Below are positions 27,949 to 40,000 of a stretch of 64,000 nt of DNA, one piece after another. The position numbers and the translations under genes are program-made. This DNA is from Selaginella moellendorffii (lineage: Eukaryota > Streptophyta > Lycopodiopsida > Selaginellales > Selaginellaceae). The DNA lies in NCBI RefSeq assembly GCF_000143415.4, contig NW_003314376.1, positions 418,288-482,287 of the forward strand. Direction: 5' to 3'. Positions within the stretch are counted from its first letter, which is position 1. Every line of letters starts with the position of its first letter. The notes below the pieces were generated by a model. It was not told where the DNA came from, did no database searches, and was given only the letters and a program-made list of their open reading frames with translations.

Positions 27949-28368
27949 ATGTTTTCAAAACTGAAGCTAAATATTTATCTTTCTATTTTATTTATACTAT
28001 TTATTCATTGTTTTTCAATAGAAATTTTTATTATAAATAGATTAGGCTATTCTATTGATGCATCATGTGAATCAAAAAATGATAAAATAATCCCAATTAT
28101 TCAGAATGATAGAAATAAATTTTCATTTAAGTTTGGAACATGTTGGGGTTTTTGTCGAACTCAATTTTGGTGTAAATTTGTAATTAATGATGGACCTCTT
28201 AAAGGAAATTTAAGGGAATTCTCTGTTTATGTTCAAGGAAGTAATAGTGATTATGAAGAAGCTGAATATATAGAATATTATATATTTGCCTATGCAATTT
28301 TTGAAACTCACAAACATTATACATATGATTGGTCTTTACCTAAAAGGAGGTATAAACTTGATTTGTAA
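27949..28368 (+). CDS. S-protein-homologue (plant self-incompatibility S1 family), secreted, 139 aa
   Basis: Single-exon ORF with a hydrophobic signal peptide (about residues 8-24, LNIYLSILFILFIHCFSI). The mature part follows the S1/SPH pattern: IEIFIINRLGYSIDASCESK (family: xxIxNxLxxxLxxHCKSKxxD), KFSFKFGTCWGFCRTQFWCK (family: FxFxxNxxGxTxFxC), and a C-terminal YDWSLPKRRYKLDL. Extra cysteines lie around CWGFCRTQFWC. Family members are small secreted proteins; in Papaver one is the pistil self-incompatibility determinant, but most have unknown roles. Codon use is extremely AT-rich, unlike every other intact gene here, and it stands alone in AT-rich repeat DNA. It could be a young or poorly expressed gene. 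The family is well supported by eye, function is not. Confidence 0.72.
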   Translation: MFSKLKLNIYLSILFILFIHCFSIEIFIINRLGYSIDASCESKNDKIIPIIQNDRNKFSFKFGTCWGFCRTQFWCKFVINDGPLKGNLREFSVYVQGSNSDYEEAEYIEYYIFAYAIFETHKHYTYDWSLPKRRYKLDL

Positions 28369-29439
28369 TTAATATTTTTCTAACTATCATATATCTATAT
28401 CTATATCTATATCTATATTAAAATATATTAAATACCCAAGGTTATCATAGCCTATACTTTAAATATATACTTCTTAAATTTCTCCATTATCTGTTCCTTT
28501 TGTTTGGATCTCATGAGCATTTTGGAATATTTGGTACTCTATGAATGAATCAAACTATTCCATCATGATTATTCTAAACTCCTTTTTGGTCTGGAGAGCA
28601 CACTTCTTGGGGTACTTGTGAATAGTTTTTGCTGCATATGACACAAGAATTACTAAAGAAGTAAAATAAAAATTAGTTACATTTTACTATATATTTACTT
28701 CAAGGTTTTCATGTTCTATAGATATACTAGTTAGTTGTGAGTGACTAAGCAAGTTTCTAATCTTAATAAACTTAATTACATTTAAACTTGCCTCCGTTGG
28801 ATTAAGCTATTTTATACATAAGACTATAGCTAGCAAAAGTACTTACAGCCAAGTTTTGGTGAACTTAGTTTTTAATTATATATAGTAGCCAAGTTCAAGT
28901 TGTTTTTCATTTGGTTTCCTTTTTGATATCTTTTTCTCTCTTTTTGAATCAACTAAGTTATGGAGAACATAGTTACCAATTACATATGGTATGTTCTCTA
29001 ATCACACAAGAATTATTTTGATATTATTTAGCCAACACAAGCATAAGAAACAATTTAATTAAGCTCATGGTGAACATTTAGAATGAATTTGAAAAGTGAT
29101 ATATTCTTTCAGTGGGATTCAAACATTAGACTTCTAATTAAATTCAATATCTATCAAGATCCGATTTTGGATCTATATTTACATTACAGTTAGATTCTTA
29201 ACACCTTATAGAACTCTATACAGTGTTCAACACAATCCATCCATTATTTCTTTTCTTTTATCTTTGTTTCTTTAGTCTCTTGCTCCTTGACAACAAGCTC
29301 CTAATAGATTTACTTACACTATATGAATATGATCTAAGAATACATTGAGAAGGGATAAATTGTGTTGTTGTTATAGATGCCACATGATAAAATCTAAATA
29401 TATGGGAAATTTCTTTTATAATTTCTTGTTTTTCTTATA
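28369..29439. other. AT-rich intergenic with an ATATCT microsatellite
   Basis: A short TATATC hexamer array lies at about 28388-28418 just after the S-protein-homologue gene. The remainder is AT-rich and shows no gene. Confidence 0.45.
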
Positions 29440-29478
29440 ATGCTAGTTAGCATTCCCTTAGCCTTTTCCTTGTTTATA

Positions 29479-29511
<33 letters not shown>

Positions 29512-29566
29512 TATATATATATATATAGACACACACACACACACATTATAAACAAGGGAATGCTAA
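29440..29566. repeat. GT/TA/AC microsatellite forming a long hairpin with flanking inverted repeat
   Basis: A GT run of about 15 units, then TCTATATATATATATATAGA, then an AC run, so the whole tract can fold on itself. The flanks are also inverted: TAGCATTCCCTT and TTGTTTATAATGTG on the left (separated by about 10 extra bases) against CACATTATAAACAAGGGAAT then GCTA on the right. The inverted flanks suggest a small foldback or MITE-like element. Confidence 0.7.
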
Positions 29567-29981
29567 TTGAAACCAGGTGTCAAAAAAATAATTAAAAAAA
29601 CATACTATGAAAGGATTTGTATATAATTATTGTATAGATCTCACTGCTCAATTTCTTATGATGTAGTTAGAGGTAGAGGTATCATGGTGCAAAACCCCAC
29701 AAGCTATCCCCCAAACCTGCACTGGGCTCCAACCAACCATATAAGCATAAGAGTATCACCATGTACCATGATATTTCTTCCTGTTATACTCCCTCTTCAA
29801 CTCAGTAAGAAGACCCCACTTTGTTTGGCCAATAAAACCACCTCCAGCATCCATAATTTTTTATAAAATACATAGTCAAGATATGTTACTTATATTAATT
29901 AATTATGATCTGTAAAAGTAAATACAGTTTAAGAGCATGTAAAACAATCGGCATTTAAAAAGCAAACAAGATATAATGGTG
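29567..29981. other. Intergenic, 3' flank of GDSL gene
   Basis: Contains an unassigned 78-codon frame (29630-29866, plus strand) with no recognisable domain, which I do not annotate as a gene. It should include the 3' UTR of the minus-strand GDSL gene. Confidence 0.4.
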
Positions 29982-31004
29982 TCACATTTGGCCTAAGGTC
30001 TTGATGTTCCACGGCTCGATGTAGTTCCAGTCGCCCTCCCAGAAGTTCTTGGCCAGGATGGAGTATGCAAACTCGGTGGGATGAGTGAAATCCCAGAAGA
30101 GATACTGGCTGGGATTATCGCACACCCCTTGCGGGTCATGAGTGGCGAGCCAGCCGCCACACTTTCCACAGCACGCGTGAGCCGTGTCGTAGAGGCCGTA
30201 GGCGGAGGCGTTGGACATGATCTCGGTCATGGCGTTGAAGCCTTTAGCGTAGGAGATTCGCACCCCTGGAAGCCTCATCACCAGCTCGCGAACCAGCATC
30301 TTGAGCGCCAAGTTGAAAGCGCCCGCGATCTCGTTGAAGAGGTTGAAGCAGGAGCCGTGGAGGATCCGGCGCACCATGGGAGTGCATCCCAGCGGGCCCA
30401 AGTTGAAGACCACGATCCGGCGAGCGCCGTTCCGGTAGAGCTGGATCAAGTTCTTGCGGTAGATGCTCATCAGCGTGGACAAGAAGTGTCGCCGGTTGGC
30501 CGCTGCCTGGAACAAGTTCGCGAAGATGTCGTTGCTCCCGGCGGTGATCATGAAGAGCGAGTTCCGGAACATGATGGAGGCGTGGTAGTCGCCGTTTTGC
30601 TGCCGCACGACGGTCGAGAGGTACTGGAACTGGTCCATCTGTGCGTCGAGCGAGAGGACCCCGAGCGGTGCGTCGGTGGCGTTGAGCAGGCCGCTGCCCG
30701 CCGACGCAAAGTTTGCACCGTGGATGAAGCTCGCCCCCGGCTGCATGAAGGGTGGAATGTATGGTAGTCCCAGGAACTCGGCGATGAAGTCCGCTATCAG
30801 CCTGCCATCGCTAAACCTTCCTGTTGGCACTCCGAAGGACGTCGTCCCGTAAGGCGTGACGTTGGCCACCGCCAGCGAGCCAGGCAGGAAGTTGTTGTTA
30901 CCGGTGTCGAAGATTGAGTCGCCAAACAGGAAGAGCATTTGCACTTGACTGGCGGAGGCGAGTGTGAGGACCTGGAGGAAAACCAAAGCTTTCAGGTGAG
31001 CCAT
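29982..31004 (-). CDS. GDSL-type esterase/lipase, secreted, 340 aa
   Basis: Single exon. Signal peptide MAHLKALVFLQVLTLASAS, then block I FLFGDSIFDTGNNNF with the nucleophilic serine, block II GANFASAGSGL, block III ITAGSNDIF (oxyanion-hole Gly and Asn), and block V FWDFTHPTEFA with the Asp/His pair of the catalytic triad. Cysteines in the HACCGKCGG region are typical of plant GDSL lipases. Length matches the family (about 340-380 aa), though plant relatives usually have several introns and this one has none. These enzymes are secreted and hydrolyse acyl esters in cuticle, wall or lipid metabolism; the substrate is unknown. The next gene upstream on the same strand, NDC80, ends 216 bp away. 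Confidence 0.93.
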   Translation of the reverse strand: MAHLKALVFLQVLTLASASQVQMLFLFGDSIFDTGNNNFLPGSLAVANVTPYGTTSFGVPTGRFSDGRLIADFIAEFLGLPYIPPFMQPGASFIHGANFASAGSGLLNATDAPLGVLSLDAQMDQFQYLSTVVRQQNGDYHASIMFRNSLFMITAGSNDIFANLFQAAANRRHFLSTLMSIYRKNLIQLYRNGARRIVVFNLGPLGCTPMVRRILHGSCFNLFNEIAGAFNLALKMLVRELVMRLPGVRISYAKGFNAMTEIMSNASAYGLYDTAHACCGKCGGWLATHDPQGVCDNPSQYLFWDFTHPTEFAYSILAKNFWEGDWNYIEPWNIKTLGQM

Positions 31005-31219
31005 TTTGGATTGGAAATTGTTAGCGGAGAGAACCTGGTAGCAAATTTATACAGGCCATCTCATCCGCTGCTCCACCATGCTCTTGATTTGCAGCAAGCC
31101 ACACCAAAAGACCGTCTACGTACTATGTAACAGCATGCAGTCATGCATTCCATCCGCTGTACCTATATTACCGCTTGTTAGTGAAAAAACAAGGATTCTC
31201 AATGTAACGACATGCCTGA

Positions 31220-33161
31220 TCAATCTCTTCTCGCCATTTTCAAGACTTGGCCTGCCCTGTCCTCCAGTCTGCTCAAAGCTTGCTGGATATATTCGTTGTG
31301 CTCGGCATACATTTGCAGCGCCTCCAAGGCTTCAGCTTGCTCCTGCTCCATTTCCTCTTTATAAGCCTTGAGCTTTATCTCGTAATCCGCGTTTAGTTTC
31401 TGGAGCACACACAGCGTGTTTCATTTTTTCAGAAAAAAAAAAAATTGCTCAGTGATAGATAAGAAACTCTCACCTTTAGTAGTGATTCCGCGTCATTATA
31501 TACCTGTCTTAACGTTGTTTGTTTTTCTGCCAAGCTCTTCTCGAATTGAGCTCTTTGAGCGGCTTTCGAGGCAATGTAGTTATCCAGTCTCTCCTTCCTC
31601 CCTTTATATTGTGCCTCAAGCTGCATAACGGGACATCGTTTTAGGAAGAAAATACGATTGCCTCACTCACCTTCTTATTCTGAGTGACGAGTGTGGAAAC
31701 CTCGTCAGATTTTTCTTGGAAGGAAACCTCATCCGCATACAGTTTCTTCTGCATGACAAGGACTTCTTCCCTCGCATCCCTTGTTGCCTTCTCAATGCTT
31801 TCCATGAGACTGGCAACCAGCGGCTTGAACACACCCTTGACGTTAAAACCAAGTATATCTTCGGGTTTCTCCTCCCTCGAGTTAACTTTCATCTCGAGTT
31901 GAACTTGCCGAGCTTCCAATTCTGGATACATATTTTTGAGCCTGCCAAAAAAAAAAAAAAAAAAACAAATCACCAAGAGACATAACAAAAAATTTCTTTA
32001 CCTCGCGCTGCCAGTGTTGTAGGTGATGACGACGTCCTCCACCTCCCTCAGCATGTTCGCAGACTGAACTTCCTTGTCCCATGCTTCCTTTTGCAACTCC
32101 TGTGCTGCTTTAGAGACTGCATGCAATCGCGTCTCGAGAATTTGGCTTTCTTTGTCCATCTTCTCGACGCCAGCGACGCTGAGCTGCTGAGCCCCGATCC
32201 GTTGCCGCAAAGCCTCGTTCTCCTCCGCTATGTTGGAAGCCTCCGTCTTCAAAGCCAGCAGATCCTCCCTCTTCTCCTCCATTTTCTTGAGCGACGCCTC
32301 CTTGTGCGACTGAAAGTTGCTGATGATGGTCGTAAACTTTGCGACGTCGTTTAGAAAGTCCGCCTTCTTCGACTCCAAAACAGCCAAAGGCGATGGCTCA
32401 CTTGTAAAGGTGTGGAGCTTAGCTTGCAAATCATTCACGGTCTTCTCGAGCTCTTCTGCCTGCTGCACCAGCTGGGCCTTTTCTTCCTCAAACTGGACCC
32501 GAAAGTCCGCGTCGAGCTTAGCGCACGCCTCATCGTTGCCGCAAAGAAACTCGTTGTAAGCTTGGCTGAGGTACTCGAAAAAAATCAAATCCCCGCTTCC
32601 CTCGTAGCCAAATCCACCACCATTCCCTTCTTTGATCTCCCGAGCCTTCTCCTCGTAAGTCAAGAGATTGACGAGCCAGGCTAGAGCGGCCAGCAATCCA
32701 GGCCAAGAATGCGGGCTCCCGGCGGCATAGAGGGCACTCTTGCTGATCTGGAAAGGATAGTTGAGACTCCTGAAGAAGCCCGGGACATCATCTTCGAGCT
32801 TGCCAAAGACGATGTGTGGATCCACTTGGCGGAAAAGAAACTCTATGATATCTTTGATCTCCTTACCGGAGGGCAGCTTGGAGGAAATGGGCGAGTTGAA
32901 TCCATGGGTCGTGAGGTACTCGATGAGCTCCGCCGTGGCCTCTTTCTGGAAGCTCTTGTCGTTGATGTTCCTGGGATCCTGTGCCGACGCACCTTTGGAG
33001 GAGGAGAAGGCCATGGATTGGCGGCTCAAGCTGGGGCGGTGATGGCCTCCGGGAGGCATCGGGGGGCCTCCCAAGCTGGGGCGCTTCATGTAGACACCGC
33101 TACTCCGCGGCAGCTTGGCTGGGATCGATGACATCCGGCTGTTGGATCCCCTGGAACTCAT
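31220..33161 (-). CDS. NDC80: Kinetochore protein NDC80/HEC1, 4 exons, 585 aa
   Basis: complement(join(31220..31399,31474..31620,31671..31941,32002..33161)); introns are 60, 50 and 74 nt and phases agree. Structural part of the outer kinetochore that binds microtubules. A basic, disordered N-terminal tail (MSSRGSNSRMSSIPAKLPRS) is followed by the calponin-homology fold at about residues 45-190 (IEYLTTHGFNSPIS, KEIKDIIEFLF, KSALYAAGSPHSWPGLLAAL). After that comes a long coiled coil rich in E, K, Q and L to the end. Length agrees with Arabidopsis NDC80. Start set at 33161, the first ATG in frame. The first intron has a run of about 18 T before the acceptor. Confidence 0.92.
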
Positions 33162-34673
33162 GGCAAGAGCCACTCCAAGCCCTAGAAGAGCCCTAGCAAA
33201 ATGGAAAAATCGCGGGAAATTCAAAATAAAATAAAATAATTTCTATAATGTTATTTGCAAATATTTTGGAATAGTTCATTTTCTTAATTTATTAGTAAGT
33301 TAAAAAAGTCTTTAGATAATAATTTTATTAAAACTATTGAAACATTATCAATAAAACATTATATATGAGTGCATAGAAGTTCGACTTCATATCTACATTT
33401 AAGTTTTCTTAGTTATAATTTTTTCAAGTAATTTACTATTATTTATAACGATTGTGTAAATTTAATTACCAAATATTAAATATAAATATATTCACTGAAT
33501 GAGGTTTATATTTTAATTTTTTGTGAAATGATGAAAATCAGTATATAATTTAACTTTAAGATTTGTATCTTTAAATAATTAAAAAATAAATATTGGACAT
33601 TATTTTATTTATAATTTTATTACTATATAAGTATGAACTTAGAAATGGAGAAATTGTAAATAATTTTATGGTGGTAAAAAATACCAAATTTGAATAAGTG
33701 AGGTAATAAATTTTATAAAATTTCAACTTATAAATAAATTTTATTATACTTTGGTATATAATTACATTCAATGGTTTTTATTTCCATGATAGAAATAATT
33801 TAAAATCTGAAATTTTCATTTAATTAATATTTTAATATTACTACAATCAAACATTTTGCAAATGCTATAATAAAAGTTTTTCACATGTAAGTAATTGAGT
33901 CTTAAACTTATTAATTATTATCTATTCTAAAATACAAATTAAAAAATTTTAAAAATTAAGAAACTTAATTGAAAAACCTGATGCAACACATATTTAAGAA
34001 ACAACAATGCAGTGAGAATAATTTAATAATAGAATATTATTAAATTATTTACTAAATTATTTACTTATCTTTAATATAAATTATGAATTTGATTCCTTTT
34101 CTTTACAAGAAAAAAAATTAAAACTATTAAAAATATATAAGTTTAAATAATATTAAACTATTTAATAATAAATATTTTGTTATTTAACTTATTATTGCAA
34201 ACTAATTTACATTTATGTCTTTTTTTTTAACTATCTTCACATGTATGTACATAAACAAAACTAAAGAATGTTGCCCTCCTTTTACATGTTAGCTAAGACT
34301 AATTTATACTAATGTTATGATCATCAACAATGACTTGAGTTGAGGTCTACATAACCTCTCTATACCTCCTTAAGAATTCCATTTCAAGGTCACTAATTAG
34401 TTTCCAAATTTAGTGTCATATCTCTAAACTCTAAAACAATATGGCCAATTAAATTTAGTGGTTTGTGGAATAGAAGATGATGTGGTCAGGTTGGATAGTG
34501 AACTTAGTGAGATTCATAATAATCTTAGATTTTTGCCAATTCCAAATTGTGATGGAGGTATGTGAACTTGTAATTTAGAATCCTATTTTGTGGCTTTAAG
34601 TAGTTTTAAAACTTAGAATATCCAAATTCTTAATATAATCATTCTTCATATCCTCTTATTTCTTCTTGCACAT
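33162..34673. other. AT-rich intergenic region upstream of NDC80
   Basis: The part near 33162 should hold the NDC80 promoter. No coding frame or recognisable element; A/T content is very high. Confidence 0.45.
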
Positions 34674-34824
34674 GGAGATAGTTATGGTAAAACTTATGTT
34701 CATAATAGCAACTTTGTATCCTCTTGCACTTTTCTATAACATCACCCTTGGATATAGTTATGTTAAAACTTATGCTTGTAATAGTATTGTTGAATCCCCT
34801 TGCACTCTTCTATAATATTACCCT
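34674..34824. repeat. Tandem duplication, two adjacent units of about 75 bp
   Basis: Two adjoining units share, in order, GATA(T)AGTTATG.TAAAACTTATG, TTGCACT.TTCTATAA and CA/TTACCCTT. They differ at roughly one base in six. Function unknown; probably part of a decayed repeat. Confidence 0.6.
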
Positions 34825-37800
34825 TTTGATACTTTTGATTATTTATGTAGTTAAGAGTGATTACCTCCTTTTAAGTGTCTATGGTAAGCAATAATTTATA
34901 TCCTCCCCTTCCTAACTTTGATTTTTTCCTCTTGAAATACTAATATAGATTTAAGAGTTTCAAAGTTAACATATTGACATGGCTTATAGAAAGAGCCTCT
35001 ACTATTGAGAAGTTGTTATTGATAATAAAAGAACCAAAGTCAATTGAAATATAAAAGGAAAATAAGTGATGCATAACTACAAACTTCAAACTAAACCTCA
35101 TATTGCTTATTCAACAAACGTCTTGGTAGTAGTAATAACTTGTTAGGAGTGATTATTGTATAAACTACAAAATACTTACTTCTAAAATTACAATCATAAA
35201 TTTCAAATATTTATTTATGAGGAGTTTTCCATAACTTTTAATACTTTGAGTTTTCTTATTAAAAATAAAATTTAACTTGACTGCATAAACTCACCATGGC
35301 ATTGTCAACACTCTAGCTTAAGAAAATATATGAATTCTTAATTGAGAAAAATGCTAAAGAAGAAGAATTTCCTCAAAATTTCAAAAACACAAGAAACTTA
35401 AATTTTAACTTGATTTTAAATTTATTGCATTTGGATCCAAAAAGATTATACTAAGCTCAAGCGCACCCATACAAAGTTCAAAGGTGCAACATCAATGGGG
35501 TGCAATTACTCATAATTGCGCTTTTAATTTCCTAGGGCCTTATTTTCCTAAAGTTTTATTTTCTTTAAGACACACATTAGTGGAGTTAATGAGCACTACA
35601 ATTTATCCTTGGAGGGCAAAATTTTTTGGCAATGCTTTACTCTAGTGTTTGGGATCATGCTTTTTGTTTCTTATTTCTTTATTCCCTTTTAGATCTATAT
35701 TTGTATTAGCTTTTAGAATTTTAGTTATGCTATGTTTATATTTACTCTTTTTTCTTATTTTCATTGCATTCTCTTCCTCTACCATACTATGCCATTATAG
35801 ATTAAGGAATATGTTACTTGAGGCCATTAATGTTACTTTGTTGAATTAAGTTTTTGGTGTTGTGGGGTGTGATCATATTGGTGATATACCTATCTTTGGT
35901 GTGTTGCCATCTCTAAATTCTATAGAATGTAATTATACAATTTGTTTTGTTCTCAATGTTCTATCATTTCTCATTGATGTGAAATATGATTGTGATATTG
36001 ATTGGTGAGTTATGGATGATTTAATCTGATTTTTAGAGAATGTTTAAAGATTGAATTTATAGGAAGATAATATTTACGAGATCAAATGAATTCTAGATTG
36101 TGATAAGGAATTTGATTATCATAAAGATAGCTTTGGAGATGAGTTAGAAATTTTGCAGGGTAGATTTTAATCCTTTAATCTGCCATTTGATCTTTTCTCC
36201 TTACCTTTTGCTCTTTCTTAATCTTTTTTTATTTTTTGGCCTGAGCCATATTCTCAAGTTTTTAATGTTTCTTCTTTGTTTGCAATATTTCTTCCCTTAG
36301 CACATCATTTCTGATTCTTATAATTCTCATTCTTAATTTTTTGTTGAGTTGGATGTTTTCTATCTTTCTTATACTAATTTAGATGTTAAGTATATACATG
36401 AAGCTAAGAACCTTGCTTTTCTTTGGTAGAGTCTTTAATTAATTTTAATATTAAGTATTCTCCTATTCCAAAGGTTGATTCACTTTGGCTAGAGTTTCAA
36501 GTTGAGTATGTATTCTTAGTTGTGAGTGCTATTAAGAGCTTTTGTTTTATCATTGTTATTGAAATTATATGTTCTTTTGAGAGTATAAATTTTTCTATTG
36601 ATTTTTTTATTTCAAATGTTGAATTATGTATTGAGGAGGTTGAGCGGTGGGAACCTTTTGTTTATCTTTTGCTAACCAAAATATTTTATCATAATAAATC
36701 CTTTGTTTTTTAAGCTTTGAATATGTTTCTTTTTTTTCTCTCCATTTTTACTTTGACAATTGTTAAAAATTCCTTTTCAAATATTTCTTTATCCACTTGT
36801 TCTTCCACAATGTTTCTTCCTCTCTTTTTCTTGTTTTCTTTTTTTTCCCTTGATACTTCAAACTTTTTTTTTTTGGAGGAGGGTGTGGAGGGAATGAATG
36901 GAATTCCAATCCCATTAACAGAATAAAGACAAGTAGATACAATAATGAAGCAAGGACAAATAACATAAATTGTGGAGTGAGGACGAGATAAATTAGTCCA
37001 AACAAAATATTTAGCTTCAACATAATGAAGTTGAATGGATGTAATAATGGAGTGAGGTTAAATATAGATAATAAAGTGAAGATGAGTGTAACAAGTTTAA
37101 ATAGAGTTAATGTTTCAGAATTGTATTTCCCTCAAGTAGGGGATAAAGAGGATATGGAAGACGAATGAAATAAATCTAACTTCCTATATGCAGGATTGGA
37201 TGAAAACGATAATTATGAATCTAAGTTAACATGGGTTTCAAATATTGACCAAAGGAAACATATAAAAGATTTTTGTACTTATGGTCGTGAGTTTGAATTA
37301 ATGGTGGTTTTGGAAGATCATATAATAGGAAAACTTAGAGATGTAACATGTTGTTTATTGCAATGGTGTTTTATAGATTGCAATAGCTTTTAAAGTCCCT
37401 TACTTAGGTTCAAAGTTATAACTTTGTGATTGATTTAATCATTTAACAGTTGTATATGGAGTTGTAATTGGTTCATTAGAATTCTATAATCAATTGATGC
37501 TTGTGCCATGGCTATTTTAATCATAGTTGTCAACAATTTAATTAGTGGTTTTATAGGAGTTTTAGATTTTTATGATAGTTTATAATCACCCACCAGAAGC
37601 TTTAAATGTTCTATCTAACTTATTGTCATCATAAGAATAGTATAGCTTTTATATATATATTACCTAGCTAGGTACCTAGCTTTTGTATATATATGTATTA
37701 CCCTAACTAGGTAATACATTAATTATAATACTATAGCATAGTATATAAGAAAGGGTGTAAACCCCAATTAATATACTTATTCCTATATCCAGAGCACTCA

Positions 37801-38173
37801 CAAATATTATAATAATTATTTGTATTTAATCTTCCCACTTAATAAGAGTTTACATTTGCTACAATAACTCAAATATGCTATGAATTTTAAGCATCACCAT
37901 ATTTTATTTAAGCTTATACAAGAATAATCAGAGATTTTTATATTTTAACTTTATGAGTTAAAAAGTAATTAATAATTTTTTAAACAAATATATAATATAA
38001 TAATAGAAGATAATATATTAAGAGAACACCTTATCAAACATTTATTAATTATAATTTTTTCTTATAACCTTTGAAATTTGTAATAATAATGAAAAAAAAT
38101 TAAGAACATTTTCACGTCCTAAATTTTAAATACACTATATATTCTGACCAGTTTGAACTACAAATTTTATTCT
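34825..38173. other. AT-rich intergenic, probably decayed transposon DNA
   Basis: Over 3 kb with several short frames (for example 35649-35849 and 36423-36713) rich in F, I, L and S, as expected from T-rich sequence; none shows a domain. A small palindrome around ACCTAGCTAGGTACCTAG lies at about 37662. I see no gene. Confidence 0.45.
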
Positions 38174-40000
38174 TTATGAGTAGAAGTTGGCAAGTAGAGA
38201 GTATGGAGAAGCTCTTGTAGGATCTAGCTCTAAAGCTAGCTCTGCAACATTTGCCCCAAATTGCTCATTCTTTTTGTGGCTTGAACAGGATCCAAGGAGT
38301 GAGGTCCAGTCTATGGTATCTGGATCAAAAGGCATGCTGTAAATTAGATTGTGGGCATCTACCAAGTGGCCTGCCCGTCCCAGAAGGTCAATTACACAAG
38401 TGTAGTGCTGCTTTGTTGGCTCCAAGAAAAAATCAGGCAACATCCTCTGGAAGTACCACCATCCTATTTTAACATTGCCTTCATGTCCATATCCATTTAG
38501 AATGGAGACAAAGGAGATATCATCTGGCATCAATCCATCCATGATCATCTTTTGAAAGAGCCAAACAATGTATCTTGAAGAGGTATGAGTAGCAGAAGAC
38601 TTTGATGGTTTTCTTAACCGCTTTAGCTCCTCATAAGAAGAGCAAGCAGAAAGCATAGCATTCCAGGAGATTAGATTTCTGTGAGGCAGCCGATCAAACA
38701 CAGTTTTCGCATTTACCAAATCACCAGAGTGAGTGTATGCTGCAAGAAGGGAGTTCCAGCATGCAGCATCTCTTAGTGGCATTTCGTGAAAATATTGCTT
38801 GGCAAATTCCAACTTTCCACTGTTTCCATATGCAGCAAGCATCACTGATGAGGAAGCTAAGTCTTGATCTGGCACAAAATCTAGCACTGTTCTTGCGTCC
38901 TCAAGCAAGCCATGCTGAGAGAAGGCAGTGAGCAAAACGTTCCACGAGACAACATCCCTGTCCGGCATTGAAGCAAAGAACATTGTGGCAAATTTCAGCT
39001 GGCTGCCATAACAATAAGCAGCCAGCATCGCATTCCATGAAACCAAGTCTTTGCTTGGAATACTATCAAACAAAGATTTTGCTTTGACGAAGTTTCTCTC
39101 TCTCGCGTAGCCACACAAGAGCCCATTAAGAGAGATAATGTCTCGCTCTGGCATGAGACTGAAAATTTGCTCGGCATGTTTCATATGCCCATGTTGGGCA
39201 TAGGCAGAAAGCATGACATTCCAAGCAACAATGTTCCAATACGGCATTTCCTTGAACATAGAAACCATTTGATCGACCATGCCGCTGCTTGCGTACGCAG
39301 CCAGCATGGCTGTAAAAGAAATGGTATCTTTAACAGGCATTGTATCGAAGATCTTCAAAGCGCTGTCAACATGCCCATTTTGGGCATATGCACTTAATAT
39401 TGCAGTCCATGACACGAGATCCCACTCAGGAGCCATATCAAAAATATCTTTAACTCTTTGAATATTTCCGTATGCACTATAAGATGTTAGCATTGCATTC
39501 CAGGAAACCAAATTCTTTTCTTTCATTGATGAAAACAGAGATTCAGTCTCTTCTAAATGCCCATTTTGGGCATAAGCCACAAGCATCGAAGTCCAGGCCA
39601 CAACATCCCAAGCAGGGATTTTTTCAAATACGATCTTCGCCTCCTCCAAAAGACCATTCTCCGCAAACAAATCCAGCAACGTTGTCCACGACACCAAATT
39701 CCTCTTGGGCATCGCATCGAAGATGGCCTTGGCTTCTGCAACGCAGCAGTTTCTGGCATAAGCTCCCAGTAGTAGATTCCACGAGTAGAAATCCTTTCGA
39801 TCGATGCTGTCAAACACCTGCCTTGAGCACTCCACACTGCCGAATTTCCCATACATCTGGATAAGAAGATTGCACAGAAACACATCCGATCCTAGATCAA
39901 GCGACAAGAAAGAGGCGCACCTATGAGAAAATCTTACATCCGAGAGGTTCTTGCTCGATCGTATGACCTCAACACATTGATCTCGAGTGGCTACTAGCAT
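38174..40000 (-). CDS. PLS-class PPR protein made almost entirely of S motifs, 608 aa
   Basis: Single exon. From about residue 40 to 440 the protein is a regular 31-residue repeat of the type LVSWNAMLxAYAxxGxLxxAxxxFDxMPxRD (for example LVSWTAILSAYAQNGHV, IVAWNVMLSAYAQHGHM). A longer motif follows (MIMDGLMPDDISFVSILNGY) and then an E1-like end (TIDWTSLLGSCSSHKKNEQF ... ALELDPTRASPYSLLANFYS). No E+ or DYW domain. Predicted organelle RNA binding; no obvious transit peptide before the first motif. Its start codon is 113 bp from that of the divergent PPR gene at 40114. Third positions are more A/T-rich than in the other PPR genes here. Confidence 0.9.
   Translation of the reverse strand: MLVATRDQCVEVIRSSKNLSDVRFSHRCASFLSLDLGSDVFLCNLLIQMYGKFGSVECSRQVFDSIDRKDFYSWNLLLGAYARNCCVAEAKAIFDAMPKRNLVSWTTLLDLFAENGLLEEAKIVFEKIPAWDVVAWTSMLVAYAQNGHLEETESLFSSMKEKNLVSWNAMLTSYSAYGNIQRVKDIFDMAPEWDLVSWTAILSAYAQNGHVDSALKIFDTMPVKDTISFTAMLAAYASSGMVDQMVSMFKEMPYWNIVAWNVMLSAYAQHGHMKHAEQIFSLMPERDIISLNGLLCGYARERNFVKAKSLFDSIPSKDLVSWNAMLAAYCYGSQLKFATMFFASMPDRDVVSWNVLLTAFSQHGLLEDARTVLDFVPDQDLASSSVMLAAYGNSGKLEFAKQYFHEMPLRDAACWNSLLAAYTHSGDLVNAKTVFDRLPHRNLISWNAMLSACSSYEELKRLRKPSKSSATHTSSRYIVWLFQKMIMDGLMPDDISFVSILNGYGHEGNVKIGWWYFQRMLPDFFLEPTKQHYTCVIDLLGRAGHLVDAHNLIYSMPFDPDTIDWTSLLGSCSSHKKNEQFGANVAELALELDPTRASPYSLLANFYS

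Noticed and set aside
29630-29866. 78-codon frame next to the GDSL gene
   Set aside because: No domain, no signal peptide, and composition like the surrounding repeat-rich DNA.
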